Positions 1-7,979 of a stretch of 64,000 nt of DNA are shown piece after piece. Source of the DNA: Geodermatophilus arenarius (GTDB lineage: Bacteria > Actinomycetota > Actinomycetes > Mycobacteriales > Geodermatophilaceae); contig NZ_JBHSGR010000004.1 of the NCBI RefSeq assembly GCF_042654585.1, positions 124,001 to 188,000 on the forward strand, given 5' to 3'. The notes under the pieces are model-generated. The model had not been told where the DNA came from. It did not search any database and saw only the letters and a program-made list of their open reading frames with translations. Made by a program: the position numbers and the translations under genes. The stretch's first letter is position 1, and each line of letters opens with the position of its first letter.

Positions 1-189
1 GTGACCGTGCAGCGTGCCTACCTGCACTGCGCCAAGGCGGTCATGCGCTCGGGGCTGTGGGACCCGGCGAGCCGGATCGACCGCGAGGCCCTGCCGCCGT
101 TCGGCACGATGATCCGCGACCACTGCGGGCTGGAGACCCCGCTGCCCGACGACGCCACCATCCGCGCGGACCTCGCCCTCGAGCTCTAG
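1..189 (+). CDS. PPOX-class FMN-binding split-barrel protein, C-terminal part
   Basis: Only the last 62 residues lie in the window; the gene begins upstream. The fragment carries RAYLHCAKAVMRS followed by GLWDP, a C-terminal signature I recognise from flavin-dependent pyridoxamine 5'-phosphate oxidase-like proteins of actinobacteria. These bind FMN in a split-barrel fold, and the substrate is usually unknown. The GTG at base 1 is unlikely to be the true start, because the N-terminal barrel would be missing. The TAG stop at 187-189 is followed at once by a hairpin element found at three other stop codons in the window. Confidence 0.65.
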   Translation: MTVQRAYLHCAKAVMRSGLWDPASRIDREALPPFGTMIRDHCGLETPLPDDATIRADLALEL

Positions 190-247
190 GAGGACCTCCC
201 TGCCCCCCACCGCTCGCGGGCTCGCGGCGGGCCCCTGCAGGCAGGCC
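190..247 (+). terminator. Stop-adjacent hairpin element, copy A
   Basis: This 58-nt element starts right after the stop codon of the preceding gene. It belongs to a family also seen at 26664-26721 (minus strand), 39345-39403 and 61168-61227. Members share an outer arm of CCTCCCTG type, a GC-rich core containing CGCTCGCGGGCTCGCGG, and a closing CCCCTGCAG block. In this copy the outer stem is imperfect (CCTCCCTG against CAGGCAGG). It is probably an intrinsic terminator or mRNA 3' end without a U-tract. Confidence 0.6.
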
Positions 248-285
248 GTTCCGGCCCGTCACCGGGCCCTGCCAGGCTGCGGGCC

Positions 286-711
286 ATGGCGACCGAGTTC
301 CAGGTGACGATCGACGCCGCCGAGCCGCACGTGCTCGCCGACTGGTGGGCCGAGGCGCTGGGCTGGCAGGTGGAGCCGCAGGACGAGGCGTTCATCCGGC
401 GGGCGGTCGCGGCGGGTCACGCGAGCGAGGACCAGACGACGACGCACCGCGGCGCCCTGGTGTGGGCCGCCGGCGCGGCGATCACCTCGCCGGACCCCGG
501 CCGGCCGCGCGTGCTGTTCCAGGCCGTGCCCGAGGCGAAGACGGTCAAGAACCGCGTGCACCTGGACCTGCGGGTCGGCGACGAGCGGCGCGAGGCCGAG
601 GTGGCGCGGCTGCTCGGGATGGGCGCCACCGAGCTCTGGCGGGCGTCGCAGGGCCCGTTCTCCTGGGTGACGATGGCCGACCCGGAGGGCAACGAGTTCT
701 GCGTCGCCTAG
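286..711 (+). CDS. VOC family protein (glyoxalase-like domain)
   Basis: The 141-residue protein has the length and pattern of a single-domain vicinal-oxygen-chelate protein: a MATEFQVTIDAAEPH beginning and a VTMADPEGNEFCV ending, the latter typical of the second half of the fold. The substrate cannot be read from sequence. VOC proteins range from metal-dependent lyases and dioxygenases to antibiotic-binding proteins. The ATG at 286 is supported by a -10-like CAGGCT at 273-278 seven bases upstream, which implies a leaderless transcript. No Shine-Dalgarno sequence is visible. The gene stands alone between hairpin copy A and a convergent small gene. Confidence 0.8.
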   Translation: MATEFQVTIDAAEPHVLADWWAEALGWQVEPQDEAFIRRAVAAGHASEDQTTTHRGALVWAAGAAITSPDPGRPRVLFQAVPEAKTVKNRVHLDLRVGDERREAEVARLLGMGATELWRASQGPFSWVTMADPEGNEFCVA

Positions 712-721
712 CCGGGACGGC

Positions 722-916
722 TCAGACGGGCAGGTCCCTCGCCAGGCGCCGGGTGGTCACGGTGCGCCGCGCCACGCGGCGGACCCGGTTGCGCCGCGGT
801 CTGCGCTCGGTGCCGAGGTACCGGGCGTCCTCGACGAGCTGGAACGCGGCGAGCACGCTGGCACGCGGTTCCCGCGTCAGTGGGACGACGGGGATCACGG
901 GCTGGGCCGAGGTCAT
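722..916 (-). CDS. Small basic hypothetical protein
   Basis: A 64-residue reading frame starts at ATG 916 behind a purine-rich GGGAGAGGGG ribosome-binding site. The N-terminal half is non-polar with a conserved look (SVLAAFQLVEDARYLG). The C-terminal half is strongly arginine-rich (RRPRRNRVRRVARRTV). I recognise no family. The leader between about 934 and 956 can form a hairpin with arms CGGGACGC and GCGTCCCG, which might modulate expression. It is convergent with the VOC gene, 10 bases apart. Reality of the gene rests on the good ribosome-binding site and the amphipathic N-terminal helix, not on a family match. Confidence 0.5.
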   Translation of the reverse strand: MTSAQPVIPVVPLTREPRASVLAAFQLVEDARYLGTERRPRRNRVRRVARRTVTTRRLARDLPV

Positions 917-1075
917 TGGGAGCCCCCCTCTCCCGGGACGCGGTGCCGGCGTCCCGTGACGCAATGGTGCCCGCGATCGACGCCCCGTAACCGGAACCGG
1001 GGCGGATTGGTACCGGTGTGACGAACGAGGCAGACGGGACGGCGTGTCCGCTGGTGCCTCCGTACGGTTCCTGCC

Positions 1076-1582
1076 ATGGACCGCCCGCGCCGTCTCGTCG
1101 CCGCCGTCCGCTCCCTCGTGCGCGCCGTCGCCGCGCCCTCCGCCCGTCGCACCGGGCGCCGCACGACCCCCGCGCCGTCCGCCGCCGGCCGGCCGGCGGC
1201 GGTCGACGTCGGCTACCGGCCGCGGGCCGACGGCCGGCCCGACCCGGGCGAGGTCGTGTGGGCCTGGGTGCCCTTCGACGAGGGCGACGGGCGGGGCAAG
1301 GACCGCCCGGTGCTGGTCATCGGCCGCCGCGGTGAGGACCTGCTCGGCCTGATGCTGACCAGCAAGGACCACGACCGCGACGCCGCCGACGAGGCCCGGT
1401 ACGGGCGCAGCTGGATGGACGTCGGCACCGGCGCCTGGGACGGCCGGGGCCGGCCGAGCGAGGTGCGGCTGGACCGGCTGCTGACGCTGGACCCGGCGCG
1501 GGTGCGGCGGGAGGGCGCGGCGCTCGACCGGGCGTTGTTCGACCGGGTGGTCGACGCCGCCCGGCGCACGCAGGGCTGGTGA
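1076..1582 (+). CDS. PemK/MazF-like toxin-fold protein, orphan
   Basis: 168 residues. After a basic, proline/arginine-rich N-terminus of about 55 residues comes DPGEVVWAWVPFDEGDGRGKDRPVLVI, the arrangement of the PemK/MazF barrel, in which the GK-RPVL segment follows the first strands. LLGLMLTSKDHD and RPSEVRLDRLLTL match later conserved strands. MazF-type proteins are ribosome-independent mRNA or tRNA endoribonucleases. No antitoxin gene is adjacent: the neighbours are a convergent hypothetical gene and the small basic gene. A different role is therefore possible. The start is supported by a TACGGT -10 box at 1063-1068, seven bases before ATG 1076 (leaderless). Confidence 0.7.
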   Translation: MDRPRRLVAAVRSLVRAVAAPSARRTGRRTTPAPSAAGRPAAVDVGYRPRADGRPDPGEVVWAWVPFDEGDGRGKDRPVLVIGRRGEDLLGLMLTSKDHDRDAADEARYGRSWMDVGTGAWDGRGRPSEVRLDRLLTLDPARVRREGAALDRALFDRVVDAARRTQGW

Positions 1583-1589
1583 GCGCGGG

Positions 1590-1877
1590 TCAGTCGCCGC
1601 GGCGCGGCCGGGGCTCCCGCTGCCGCAGGTGGTAGACGCCGGCCTGGCCGGGCAGGGGCTGCAGGTCGTAGCGCGAGACGACCTTCGGGCCGCCGTGCAG
1701 GTGCACGTGCGTGACCGTGGGCAGCGGCGCGCCGTGACGGGCGGCGCGGACCTCCACCCGCCCGTCGAGGGGGCCGCCGACGAACAGCAGGACGGCGTCC
1801 TGCTCGTCGGCGGTGGCGTCCACGACGGCAGTCTCCACCTCGGACAGCTCGGTCTCCTCCTCCGGCGCACGGCTCAC
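1590..1877 (-). CDS. Conserved hypothetical protein
   Basis: 95 residues. An acidic N-terminus (EEETELSEVET) precedes a likely beta-rich domain: VLLFVGGPLDGR, then THVHLHGGPKVVSRYDL, ending GVYHLRQREPRP. I have seen similar small actinobacterial proteins of unknown function and assign none. It starts at GTG 1877, with TACCCT at 1885-1890 on the minus strand exactly seven bases upstream, so the mRNA is probably leaderless. It ends seven bases from the convergent PemK-like gene. Confidence 0.65.
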   Translation of the reverse strand: MSRAPEEETELSEVETAVVDATADEQDAVLLFVGGPLDGRVEVRAARHGAPLPTVTHVHLHGGPKVVSRYDLQPLPGQAGVYHLRQREPRPRRGD

Positions 1878-1908
1878 CCGGTCGAGGGTAGGCGCGCGGT
1901 GCCACCGG

Positions 1909-2976
1909 TCAGGCCGGCCGGCGGCGGAGCCTGCGGGCGATGAGCGGCGCCGCGAGCAGCATCACGAACAGCCGCAGCACCTGGACGGCGAGCACGAAAG
2001 TCGCGTCCGCGCCGGTGCCGGTGGCCGTGGCGAGGACGGCGTAGAGGCCACCGGGCGTCGTCGCGAGGTAGGCGTCGAGCTCGCTGACGCCGGTGGCCGC
2101 CGAGAGGACGACGCCCAGCCCGGCGCACGCGACCACGAGGCCGACGATGACCGCCAGCGCCGGCAGCAGCGCCCGTCCCACGGTGCGCAGGCTCGCGACG
2201 GTGAACCGCAGCCCCACCTGCAGGCCGATGAGCACGAACGCCGCCGCCTCCACCGGGCCGGGCACGGTGGCGCCGCCGGAGAGCCCGCCGAGGTCGGCCG
2301 CGGCGGCCACCAGCAGCGGCCCGAGCAGCGCCGGCACCGGCAGGTGCACCAGCCGGGCCAGCAGCACGCCCACCGCGGCACAGGCGGCGGTGGACAGCAG
2401 GCCGGCAGGCCAGCCGGGGCCGGCCTCGTCCGCGGCGCCGACCCCGGCGCCGGGGTCGGCGCCGTAGACCGTCGTCGCCACCACCGGCATCGCGACGACG
2501 ATGAGCAGCACCCGCAGGTACTGCAGGACGGCCACCATGCGGTCGTCGGCGCCGAGGTCGCGGGCCATGGCGGTGATGCCCGACGCGCCGCCGGCGATCA
2601 TCGCGAACGCCCCGGTCACCGGGCTGATCCCGGGCTGGCGGCGCAGCAGCAGCCCGGCGCCGACGGTGAGCAGCAGCGTGGCCACGGTGACCAGGAGGAC
2701 CGGCGCCCAGTCCTCGCCGATCGCGGCCAGGGTGTCGGGGTCGACCAGCGCGCCGATCGAGATGCCGACGACCGCCTGCGCCGCGGCCGCCGCGGGCCGC
2801 GGCACGTCGAGCGGCGCACGCCCGGCCAGGCCGCGCACCAGGCCGGCGAGCAGCCCGCCGAACAGCGCGGCCGACGGGACGCCGACGCGGCCGAGCAGCC
2901 ACCCGGCCGCCGCGGCGCCGGTGAGGACGAGGGCGGCGTCGGCGAGCCCGCGCGGGCCGGGGCGGCGCGCCCTCAC
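1909..2976 (-). CDS. AbrB-duplication family integral membrane protein
   Basis: 355 residues, almost entirely hydrophobic, with roughly ten predicted membrane segments in two related halves. The pattern matches the AbrB membrane duplication family, sometimes called putative ammonia monooxygenase regulator. Supporting motifs are GVPSAALFGGLLAGL near the N-terminus, FAMIAGGASGITAMARDLGADDR before the middle, and ATTPGGLYAVL in the second half. The function is not established; transport or regulation has been proposed. It is the last gene of a three-gene minus-strand operon and overlaps the upstream regulator gene by four bases. Confidence 0.75.
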   Translation of the reverse strand: MRARRPGPRGLADAALVLTGAAAAGWLLGRVGVPSAALFGGLLAGLVRGLAGRAPLDVPRPAAAAAQAVVGISIGALVDPDTLAAIGEDWAPVLLVTVATLLLTVGAGLLLRRQPGISPVTGAFAMIAGGASGITAMARDLGADDRMVAVLQYLRVLLIVVAMPVVATTVYGADPGAGVGAADEAGPGWPAGLLSTAACAAVGVLLARLVHLPVPALLGPLLVAAAADLGGLSGGATVPGPVEAAAFVLIGLQVGLRFTVASLRTVGRALLPALAVIVGLVVACAGLGVVLSAATGVSELDAYLATTPGGLYAVLATATGTGADATFVLAVQVLRLFVMLLAAPLIARRLRRRPA

Positions 2977-3266
2977 AGCCCGGCGATGCGGCGCAGCTCG
3001 GCGACGTGCGCCTCGAACGCCCGGCGCCCGGTCCGGGTCAGCGACAGGCTGGTGCGCTGGCGGGACGCGACGGTCGCCTTGCTGACCTGCACGTACCCGG
3101 CCTCCTCCAGCTGCTTGACGTGCTTGGACAGCACCGAGTCGCTCACGCCGACCCGGTCGCGCACGGTGGCGAACTCCATCGTGTCGACGGCGGCCAGCAG
3201 CCCGCAGATCTGCAGCCGCGGCGGCGGGTGGATGACGGCGTCGAAGTGCGGCGCGACCGCGGTCAC
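2973..3266 (-). CDS. Winged-helix transcriptional regulator (MarR/ArsR-like)
   Basis: 97 residues forming a compact winged helix. LQICGLLAAVDTMEFATVRDR is followed by the recognition helix VSDSVLSKHVKQLEEAGYV, then a basic wing with QRTSLSLTRTGRRAFEAH. It resembles the single-domain DNA-binding regulators typically paired with a small membrane protein. The GTG start at 3266 overlaps the stop of the upstream gene (GTGA). It is a candidate repressor of its own operon, whose promoter carries an inverted repeat at 3712-3737. Confidence 0.75.
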   Translation of the reverse strand: MTAVAPHFDAVIHPPPRLQICGLLAAVDTMEFATVRDRVGVSDSVLSKHVKQLEEAGYVQVSKATVASRQRTSLSLTRTGRRAFEAHVAELRRIAGL

Positions 3267-3709
3267 AGCCCGCTCCGCAGCCCGGCCACCCAGCGGCGGC
3301 CCCACACCCGGCTGAGCACCCCGGCCGCGACGCCGAGCACCGCGCCGGCCAGCACCATCACCCAGTGCCGGTCGTACCCCTCCGCCAGCACGAACGCCGG
3401 AACGAGGACGACCAGCACGAACGCGCCCCAGGCCGCCGCCACCCGCGGCGGCGTGTTCACCCACACCCCGGTGATCCGCCGGTAGGCCGCCACCAGCGCG
3501 CCCAGGCCGGCGGCGAACAGGACGAGCGCCGGGAAGGTCACCCAGAGGGAGTCGAGGGCGTAGGACGCCAGGAAGGCGAACAGCAGCAGGCCGAGCGCGA
3601 CGTCGTACCACCACGGCTGCAGCACGCGGTCGGCCAGCGCCTCCCGGTCGGCCCGCAGCGCGGCGAGCTGCGCGGCGGCGGTGTCGCGGTCGATCGCGTC
3701 GTTTTCCAT
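3263..3709 (-). CDS. Small membrane protein cotranscribed with regulator
   Basis: 148 residues. A soluble helix of about 30 residues (DRDTAAAQLAALRADREALADRV) leads into four predicted membrane segments beginning near WWYDVALGLLLFAFLASYAL. I recognise no enzyme motif. Proteins of this shape often precede a winged-helix regulator in actinobacteria, as here. It starts at ATG 3709, just downstream of a TTGACG -35 box and an inverted repeat. It is the first gene of the operon with the regulator and the AbrB-like membrane protein. Confidence 0.65.
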   Translation of the reverse strand: MENDAIDRDTAAAQLAALRADREALADRVLQPWWYDVALGLLLFAFLASYALDSLWVTFPALVLFAAGLGALVAAYRRITGVWVNTPPRVAAAWGAFVLVVLVPAFVLAEGYDRHWVMVLAGAVLGVAAGVLSRVWGRRWVAGLRSGL

Positions 3710-3711
3710 GC

Positions 3712-3737
3712 CGGAAAGTGTGGACCGTCTCTTTCCG
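3712..3737 (-). promoter_or_regulatory. Inverted-repeat operator over promoter
   Basis: CGGAAAG at 3712-3718 and CTTTCCG at 3731-3737 form a perfect 7-bp inverted repeat separated by 12 bases. It lies a few bases before ATG 3709 on the minus strand and overlaps the region between a TTGACG -35 hexamer and the probable -10. The most likely ligand is the winged-helix protein encoded by the second gene of the operon (2973-3266); that pairing is inference. Confidence 0.55.
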
Positions 3738-3781
3738 TTCCGTCAAGTCGCCGCCCGGCCTCCCGGCCCGTCCTGTCGCGT

Positions 3782-3935
3782 GGTTCCATGACCGGGCCAC
3801 AGCGACGGCAGTGGAGGAAGCCCGGTGCGACTCCGGCGCGGTCCCGCCACTGTGACCCGGAGACCTCGCCCGCGAGGTGCCGGGGAGTCAGGAACTCCCG
3901 CCGCCGCCTCCTGCCACCTCCGGGCGTGGACACCC
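3782..3935 (+). promoter_or_regulatory. Cobalamin (B12) riboswitch
   Basis: The leader contains the hallmarks of the B12 element. GAGGAAGCCCGGTGCGACTC at about 3814-3833 and GCGGTCCCGCCACTGTGA at 3838-3855 correspond to the B12 box region. They are followed by GGGGAGTCAGGAACTC at 3882-3897, the closing conserved strand. It ends about 25 bases before the cobalt chelatase start. It should lower expression of the whole downstream operon when adenosylcobalamin is plentiful, most likely by controlling translation initiation or termination in the CTCC-rich stretch after 3897. Confidence 0.92.
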
Positions 3936-3958
3936 GGGGAGAGGACCCGTGCACCCGC

Positions 3959-5971
3959 ATGACGTATCCCTTCGGCGCCGTCGTCGGCATGGACGACATG
4001 CGGCTGGCCCTGCTGCTCAACGCCGTCTCGCCCGCCATCGGCGGCGTGCTCGTGCGCGGGGAGAAGGGCACGGCCAAGTCCACGACGGTGCGCGCACTGG
4101 CCGCCGTCCTGCCGCCGGTCGCCGTCGTGCCCGGCTGCCGGTTCGCCTGCGACCCCGCCGCCCCGGACCCGGCCTGCCCCGACGGTCCGCACGACCTCGG
4201 CGTGCCCGGCTCCACGCGCCCGGCCCGGCTGGTGGAGCTGCCGGTGGGCGCGTCGGAGGACCGCGTCGTCGGGTCGCTGGACCTCGAGCGGGCGCTCACC
4301 GAGGGCGTGAAGGCCTTCGAGCCCGGCCTGCTGGCCGCCGCGCACCGGGGCGTGCTCTACGTCGACGAGGTCAACCTGCTGCACGACCACCTCGTCGACC
4401 TGCTGCTCGACGCCGCCGCCATGGGCACCGCCTACGTCGAGCGCGAGGGCGTCTCGGTGCGGCACGCGGCGCGCTTCCTGCTGGTCGGGACGATGAACCC
4501 CGAGGAGGGCGAGCTGCGCCCGCAGCTGCTCGACCGGTTCGGCCTCACCGTGGAGGTGGCCGCCCCGCGCGACCCCGCCGAGCGCGCCGAGGTGGTCCGC
4601 CGCCGGTTCGCCCACGACGCCGACCCCGCCGGGTTCGCCGCCGCGTGGGAGGCCGAGGAGGCGGAGCTGGCCGCCCGGATCGCCGGCGCCCGCGCCCGCC
4701 TGCCGCACGTCGTCCTCTCCGACGGCGCGCTGCGCCAGGTCACCGCCGTGTGCGCCGCCTTCGACGTCGACGGGCTGCGCGCCGATCTCGTCACCGCGCG
4801 CACCGCGATCGCGCACGCCGCCTGGTCCGGCCGCGACGCGGTCACCGAGGACGACGTCCGGGTCGCCGCCCGGCTGGCGCTCCCCCACCGCCGGCGCCGC
4901 GACCCGTTCGACGCGCCCGGCCTCGACGACGACACCCTCGAGCAGGCGCTCGAGGACAGCCGCCCGGACGAGGACCCGCCTCCCCCGGACGGCCCCGGCG
5001 ACGGCGGCGCTCCCCCGCCCCCTCCCGGCGACGGCCAGGGTCAGGACGGCGGCGCCTCCTCCGGTTCGGAGGAGAGCCGTTCGCGCGACGAGGGCTCCTC
5101 TGAGGGCGGCGAGGAGCGCGGTGGGGCGCCGGCGTCCGAGCGGGCCGCGGTCGCGCCGTCGGACCCGTTCCGCACCCGCCGGCTCGAGGTGCCCGGCGTC
5201 GGGACGGGCGCGGCCGGGCGGCGGTCCAAGGCGCGCGCCGAGCGCGGGCGGGTCGTGGGCTCCACCCGCCCGTCCGGGCCGGTGACCCGGCTGCACCTGG
5301 TCGACACCGTGCTCGCCGCCGCGCCGCACCAGGTCGCCCGCGGGCGCACCGGCCCCGGCCTGCGGGTCGCCCGTGGGGACCTGCGCCAGGCCACGCTCGA
5401 GGGCCGCGAGGGCAACCTCGTGCTCTTCGTCGTCGACGCCAGCGGCTCGATGGGCTCGCGGGCGCGGATGGGCGCGGTCAAGGGCGCGGTGCTGTCGCTG
5501 CTGCTCGACGCCTACCAGCGCCGCGACAAGGTCGGCCTGGTCACCTTCCGCGGCGCCGACGCCGTCCTCGCGCTGCCGCCCACCTGGTCGGTCGAGGCCG
5601 CCGCGGCGCGGCTGCGCGAGCTGCCCACCGGCGGGCGCACGCCGCTGGCCGCCGGGCTGCTGCGCGCGGAGGAGACGCTGCGGGTGGAGCGGGTGCGCGA
5701 CCCCCAGCGGCGCCCCCTGCTGGTCGTCGTCACCGACGGCCGGGCCACCGGGGCGCGCGGCTCGGACGCGCTCGGCGCCGCGCACGCGACCGCCCGGCGG
5801 CTGGCCGAGGCGGGCACGGCGGCGGTCGTCGTCGACTGCGAGTCCGGCCCGGTGCGCCTGGGCCTCGCCGGTGTCCTCGGCACCCACCTCGGCGCGCGGA
5901 CCCTCCGGCTGGAGGAGCTCGCCGCCGAGTCGCTCGCGGCCACCGTCCGCTCCGTGCGACAGGCGGCCTGA
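3959..5971 (+). CDS. Putative cobaltochelatase, ChlI-ChlD fused subunit
   Basis: 670 residues in three parts. Residues 1-330 are an AAA+ ChlI-like ATPase with Walker A GEKGTAKST near residue 35 and Walker B-like LYVDEVNLL. Then comes a linker of about 60 residues rich in Pro, Gly and acidic residues. From about residue 480 there is a von Willebrand A domain with the MIDAS motif DASGS near 493. This is the architecture of the actinobacterial single-chain partner of CobN, which drives ATP-dependent cobalt insertion into hydrogenobyrinate a,c-diamide. CobN itself is not in this window. ATG 3959 is chosen because the conserved TYPFGAVVGMDDMRLALLLN begins there. First gene after the B12 riboswitch; the next gene starts two bases after its stop. 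Confidence 0.88.
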   Translation: MTYPFGAVVGMDDMRLALLLNAVSPAIGGVLVRGEKGTAKSTTVRALAAVLPPVAVVPGCRFACDPAAPDPACPDGPHDLGVPGSTRPARLVELPVGASEDRVVGSLDLERALTEGVKAFEPGLLAAAHRGVLYVDEVNLLHDHLVDLLLDAAAMGTAYVEREGVSVRHAARFLLVGTMNPEEGELRPQLLDRFGLTVEVAAPRDPAERAEVVRRRFAHDADPAGFAAAWEAEEAELAARIAGARARLPHVVLSDGALRQVTAVCAAFDVDGLRADLVTARTAIAHAAWSGRDAVTEDDVRVAARLALPHRRRRDPFDAPGLDDDTLEQALEDSRPDEDPPPPDGPGDGGAPPPPPGDGQGQDGGASSGSEESRSRDEGSSEGGEERGGAPASERAAVAPSDPFRTRRLEVPGVGTGAAGRRSKARAERGRVVGSTRPSGPVTRLHLVDTVLAAAPHQVARGRTGPGLRVARGDLRQATLEGREGNLVLFVVDASGSMGSRARMGAVKGAVLSLLLDAYQRRDKVGLVTFRGADAVLALPPTWSVEAAAARLRELPTGGRTPLAAGLLRAEETLRVERVRDPQRRPLLVVVTDGRATGARGSDALGAAHATARRLAEAGTAAVVVDCESGPVRLGLAGVLGTHLGARTLRLEELAAESLAATVRSVRQAA

Positions 5972-5973
5972 CG

Positions 5974-6588
5974 GTGCCGAAGGGGCAGGTCGCCGTCGTC
6001 CCCCAGGACGGGCTGACGACCCGGCAGCGCCGCAACCGGCCGCTGCTGGTCGTGCACACCGGCGAGATGAAGGGCAAGTCCACCGCCGCGTTCGGCATGG
6101 CGATGCGGGCGTGGAACCAGGGCTGGTCCGTCGCGGTCTACCAGTTCGTCAAGAGCGCGAAGTGGCGGGTCGGCGAGGAGAACGCGCTGACCGCGCTGGG
6201 CCGGCTGCACGAGCAGACCGGCGAGGGCGGGCCGGTGGTGTGGCACAAGATGGGCTCGGGCTGGAGCTGGTCGCGCCGGCAGGGCACCGAGGTCGACCAC
6301 GCCGCCGACGCCGCCGAGGGCTGGGCGCAGATCAAGCGCGACCTGGCCGCCGAGGCGCACCGCTTCTACGTCCTCGACGAGTTCACCTACCCGCTGAAGT
6401 GGGGCTGGGTGGACGTCGACGACGTCGTCGAGACCCTCACGCACCGGCCCGGCACCCAGCACGTCGTGATCACCGGGCGGGACGCGCCGCAGGCGCTGGT
6501 CGACGCCGCGGACCTGGTGGTCGAGATGACCAAGGTCAAGCACCCGATGGACGCCGGCCAGAAGGGCCAGCGGGGGATCGAGTGGTGA
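5974..6588 (+). CDS. cobO: Cob(I)yrinic acid a,c-diamide adenosyltransferase
   Basis: 204 residues, the normal length for CobO/BtuR. The P-loop HTGEMKGKSTAAFG binds ATP, which donates the 5'-deoxyadenosyl group to the corrinoid cobalt. KVYQF-like VAVYQFVKSAKW and the C-terminal KHPMDAGQKGQRGIEW are typical of the family. It starts at GTG 5974, two bases after the chelatase stop, and its own stop overlaps the GTG of cobB. It acts in the cytoplasm in adenosylcobalamin formation. Confidence 0.93.
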   Translation: MPKGQVAVVPQDGLTTRQRRNRPLLVVHTGEMKGKSTAAFGMAMRAWNQGWSVAVYQFVKSAKWRVGEENALTALGRLHEQTGEGGPVVWHKMGSGWSWSRRQGTEVDHAADAAEGWAQIKRDLAAEAHRFYVLDEFTYPLKWGWVDVDDVVETLTHRPGTQHVVITGRDAPQALVDAADLVVEMTKVKHPMDAGQKGQRGIEW

Positions 6589-7979
6589 GCGGGGTGGGCC
6601 GGGTCCCGAGGATCGTGGTCGCCGCCCCGAGCAGCAACGCGGGCAAGACGTCGATCGCCACCGGGCTGGTCGCCGCGCTGACCGCCCGCGGGCTGGCCGT
6701 CTCCCCGCACAAGGTCGGCCCCGACTACATCGACCCCGGCTACACCGGCCTGGCCGCCGGCCGTCCGGGCCGCAACCTGGACCCGGTGCTGCAGGGCGAG
6801 GAGCGCGTCGTCCCGCTGTTCCTGCACGGCGCCCGCGGGGCCGACGTCGCCGTCGTCGAGGGCGTGATGGGGCTGTTCGACGGCGCCACCTCCCCCGACG
6901 TCGAGCCCGGCTTCGCCTCGACCGCGCACGTCGCGCGGCTGCTGCGGGCGCCGGTGGTGCTGGTCGTCGACGCGGGCGCGCAGGCGCAGAGCGTCGCCGC
7001 GCTGGTGCACGGGTTCGCCACCTTCGACCCGCGGGTGCGCCTGGGCGGCGTGGTGCTCAACCGCGTCGGCAGCGACCGGCACGAGGCGATCCTGCGCGAG
7101 GCGCTGGACGCGGCCGGGGTGCCGGTGCTCGGCGCGGTCCGGCGGCTGGACGCCCTCGGCACGCCGTCGCGGCACCTCGGTCTGGTGCCGGCCGCCGAGC
7201 GCTCCACCGAGGCGCTGGCCACGGTGCGCCGCCTCGGCGAGGTGGTCGGCGCCGCGGTGGACCTCGACGCCGTCCTGCGGCTGGCCCGGTCCGCACCCGG
7301 CCTCGACGGACCCCCGTGGGACCCGGCCGCCGAGGTCACCGCGGTCGCCGGGCGGCCGCGGGTCGCCGTCGCGGGCGGGCCGGCGTTCACCTTCGGCTAC
7401 GCGGAGAACGCCGAGCTGCTCGCCGCGGCCGGCGCCGAGGTGGTCCCCGTCGACCCGCTGCGCGACGAGGCGCTGCCCGCGGGGACCGCGGGGCTGGTCG
7501 TCGGCGGCGGGTTCCCCGAGGTCTACGCCGACCAGCTGTCGGCCAACACCCCGCTGCGGGACGCCGTCGCGGCCCTCGCCGCCGGCGGCGGCCCGGTGGC
7601 CGCCGAGTGCGCCGGGCTGCTCTACCTCTCCCGCGAGCTCGACGGCACGCCCATGTGCGGCGTCCTCGACGTCGCGACGGCGATGACGCCGCGGCTGACC
7701 CTCGGCTACCGCGCCGCGGTCGCCCTGTCCGACAGCGTGCTGGCCCGCGCCGGCACCCGGGTGCGCGGGCACGAGTTCCACCGCACGCACGCGCTCCCCG
7801 GCGCCGGCCCGACCCCGGCCTGGCGGTGGCCCGGCGGCGCACCCGAGGGGTTCGTCGCCGGCTCGGTGCACGCCTCCTACCTGCACCTGCACTGGGCCGG
7901 CTCCCCGGCCCTGGCCGAACGGTTCGTGGCCGCCTGCGCGGCGGCCGTCCCGGAGAGGGCACGCCATGCACGTCGCTGA
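6585..7979 (+). CDS. cobB: Cobyrinate/hydrogenobyrinate a,c-diamide synthase
   Basis: 464 residues. The N-terminal dethiobiotin-synthetase-like ATPase has SSNAGKTSIATGL as P-loop, then HKVGPDYIDPGY. The C-terminal type 1 glutamine amidotransferase domain has the nucleophile cysteine in AAECAGLLYL and the histidine in HASYLHLHWAG. The enzyme amidates the a and c carboxylates of the corrin ring using glutamine and ATP. GTG 6585 overlaps the cobO stop (GTGA). The 3' end overlaps cbiM by 14 bases, so translation is probably coupled. Confidence 0.92.
   Translation: MSGVGRVPRIVVAAPSSNAGKTSIATGLVAALTARGLAVSPHKVGPDYIDPGYTGLAAGRPGRNLDPVLQGEERVVPLFLHGARGADVAVVEGVMGLFDGATSPDVEPGFASTAHVARLLRAPVVLVVDAGAQAQSVAALVHGFATFDPRVRLGGVVLNRVGSDRHEAILREALDAAGVPVLGAVRRLDALGTPSRHLGLVPAAERSTEALATVRRLGEVVGAAVDLDAVLRLARSAPGLDGPPWDPAAEVTAVAGRPRVAVAGGPAFTFGYAENAELLAAAGAEVVPVDPLRDEALPAGTAGLVVGGGFPEVYADQLSANTPLRDAVAALAAGGGPVAAECAGLLYLSRELDGTPMCGVLDVATAMTPRLTLGYRAAVALSDSVLARAGTRVRGHEFHRTHALPGAGPTPAWRWPGGAPEGFVAGSVHASYLHLHWAGSPALAERFVAACAAAVPERARHARR

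Noticed and set aside
1813..3315. 500-residue plus-strand frame
   Set aside because: It is antisense to the AbrB-like and regulator genes and is dominated by Gln, Arg, Gly and His repeats from reversed codons.
3743..5887. 714-residue minus-strand frame over the chelatase gene
   Set aside because: It is antisense to a gene with clear AAA+ and VWA motifs, and its composition is that of a shadow frame.
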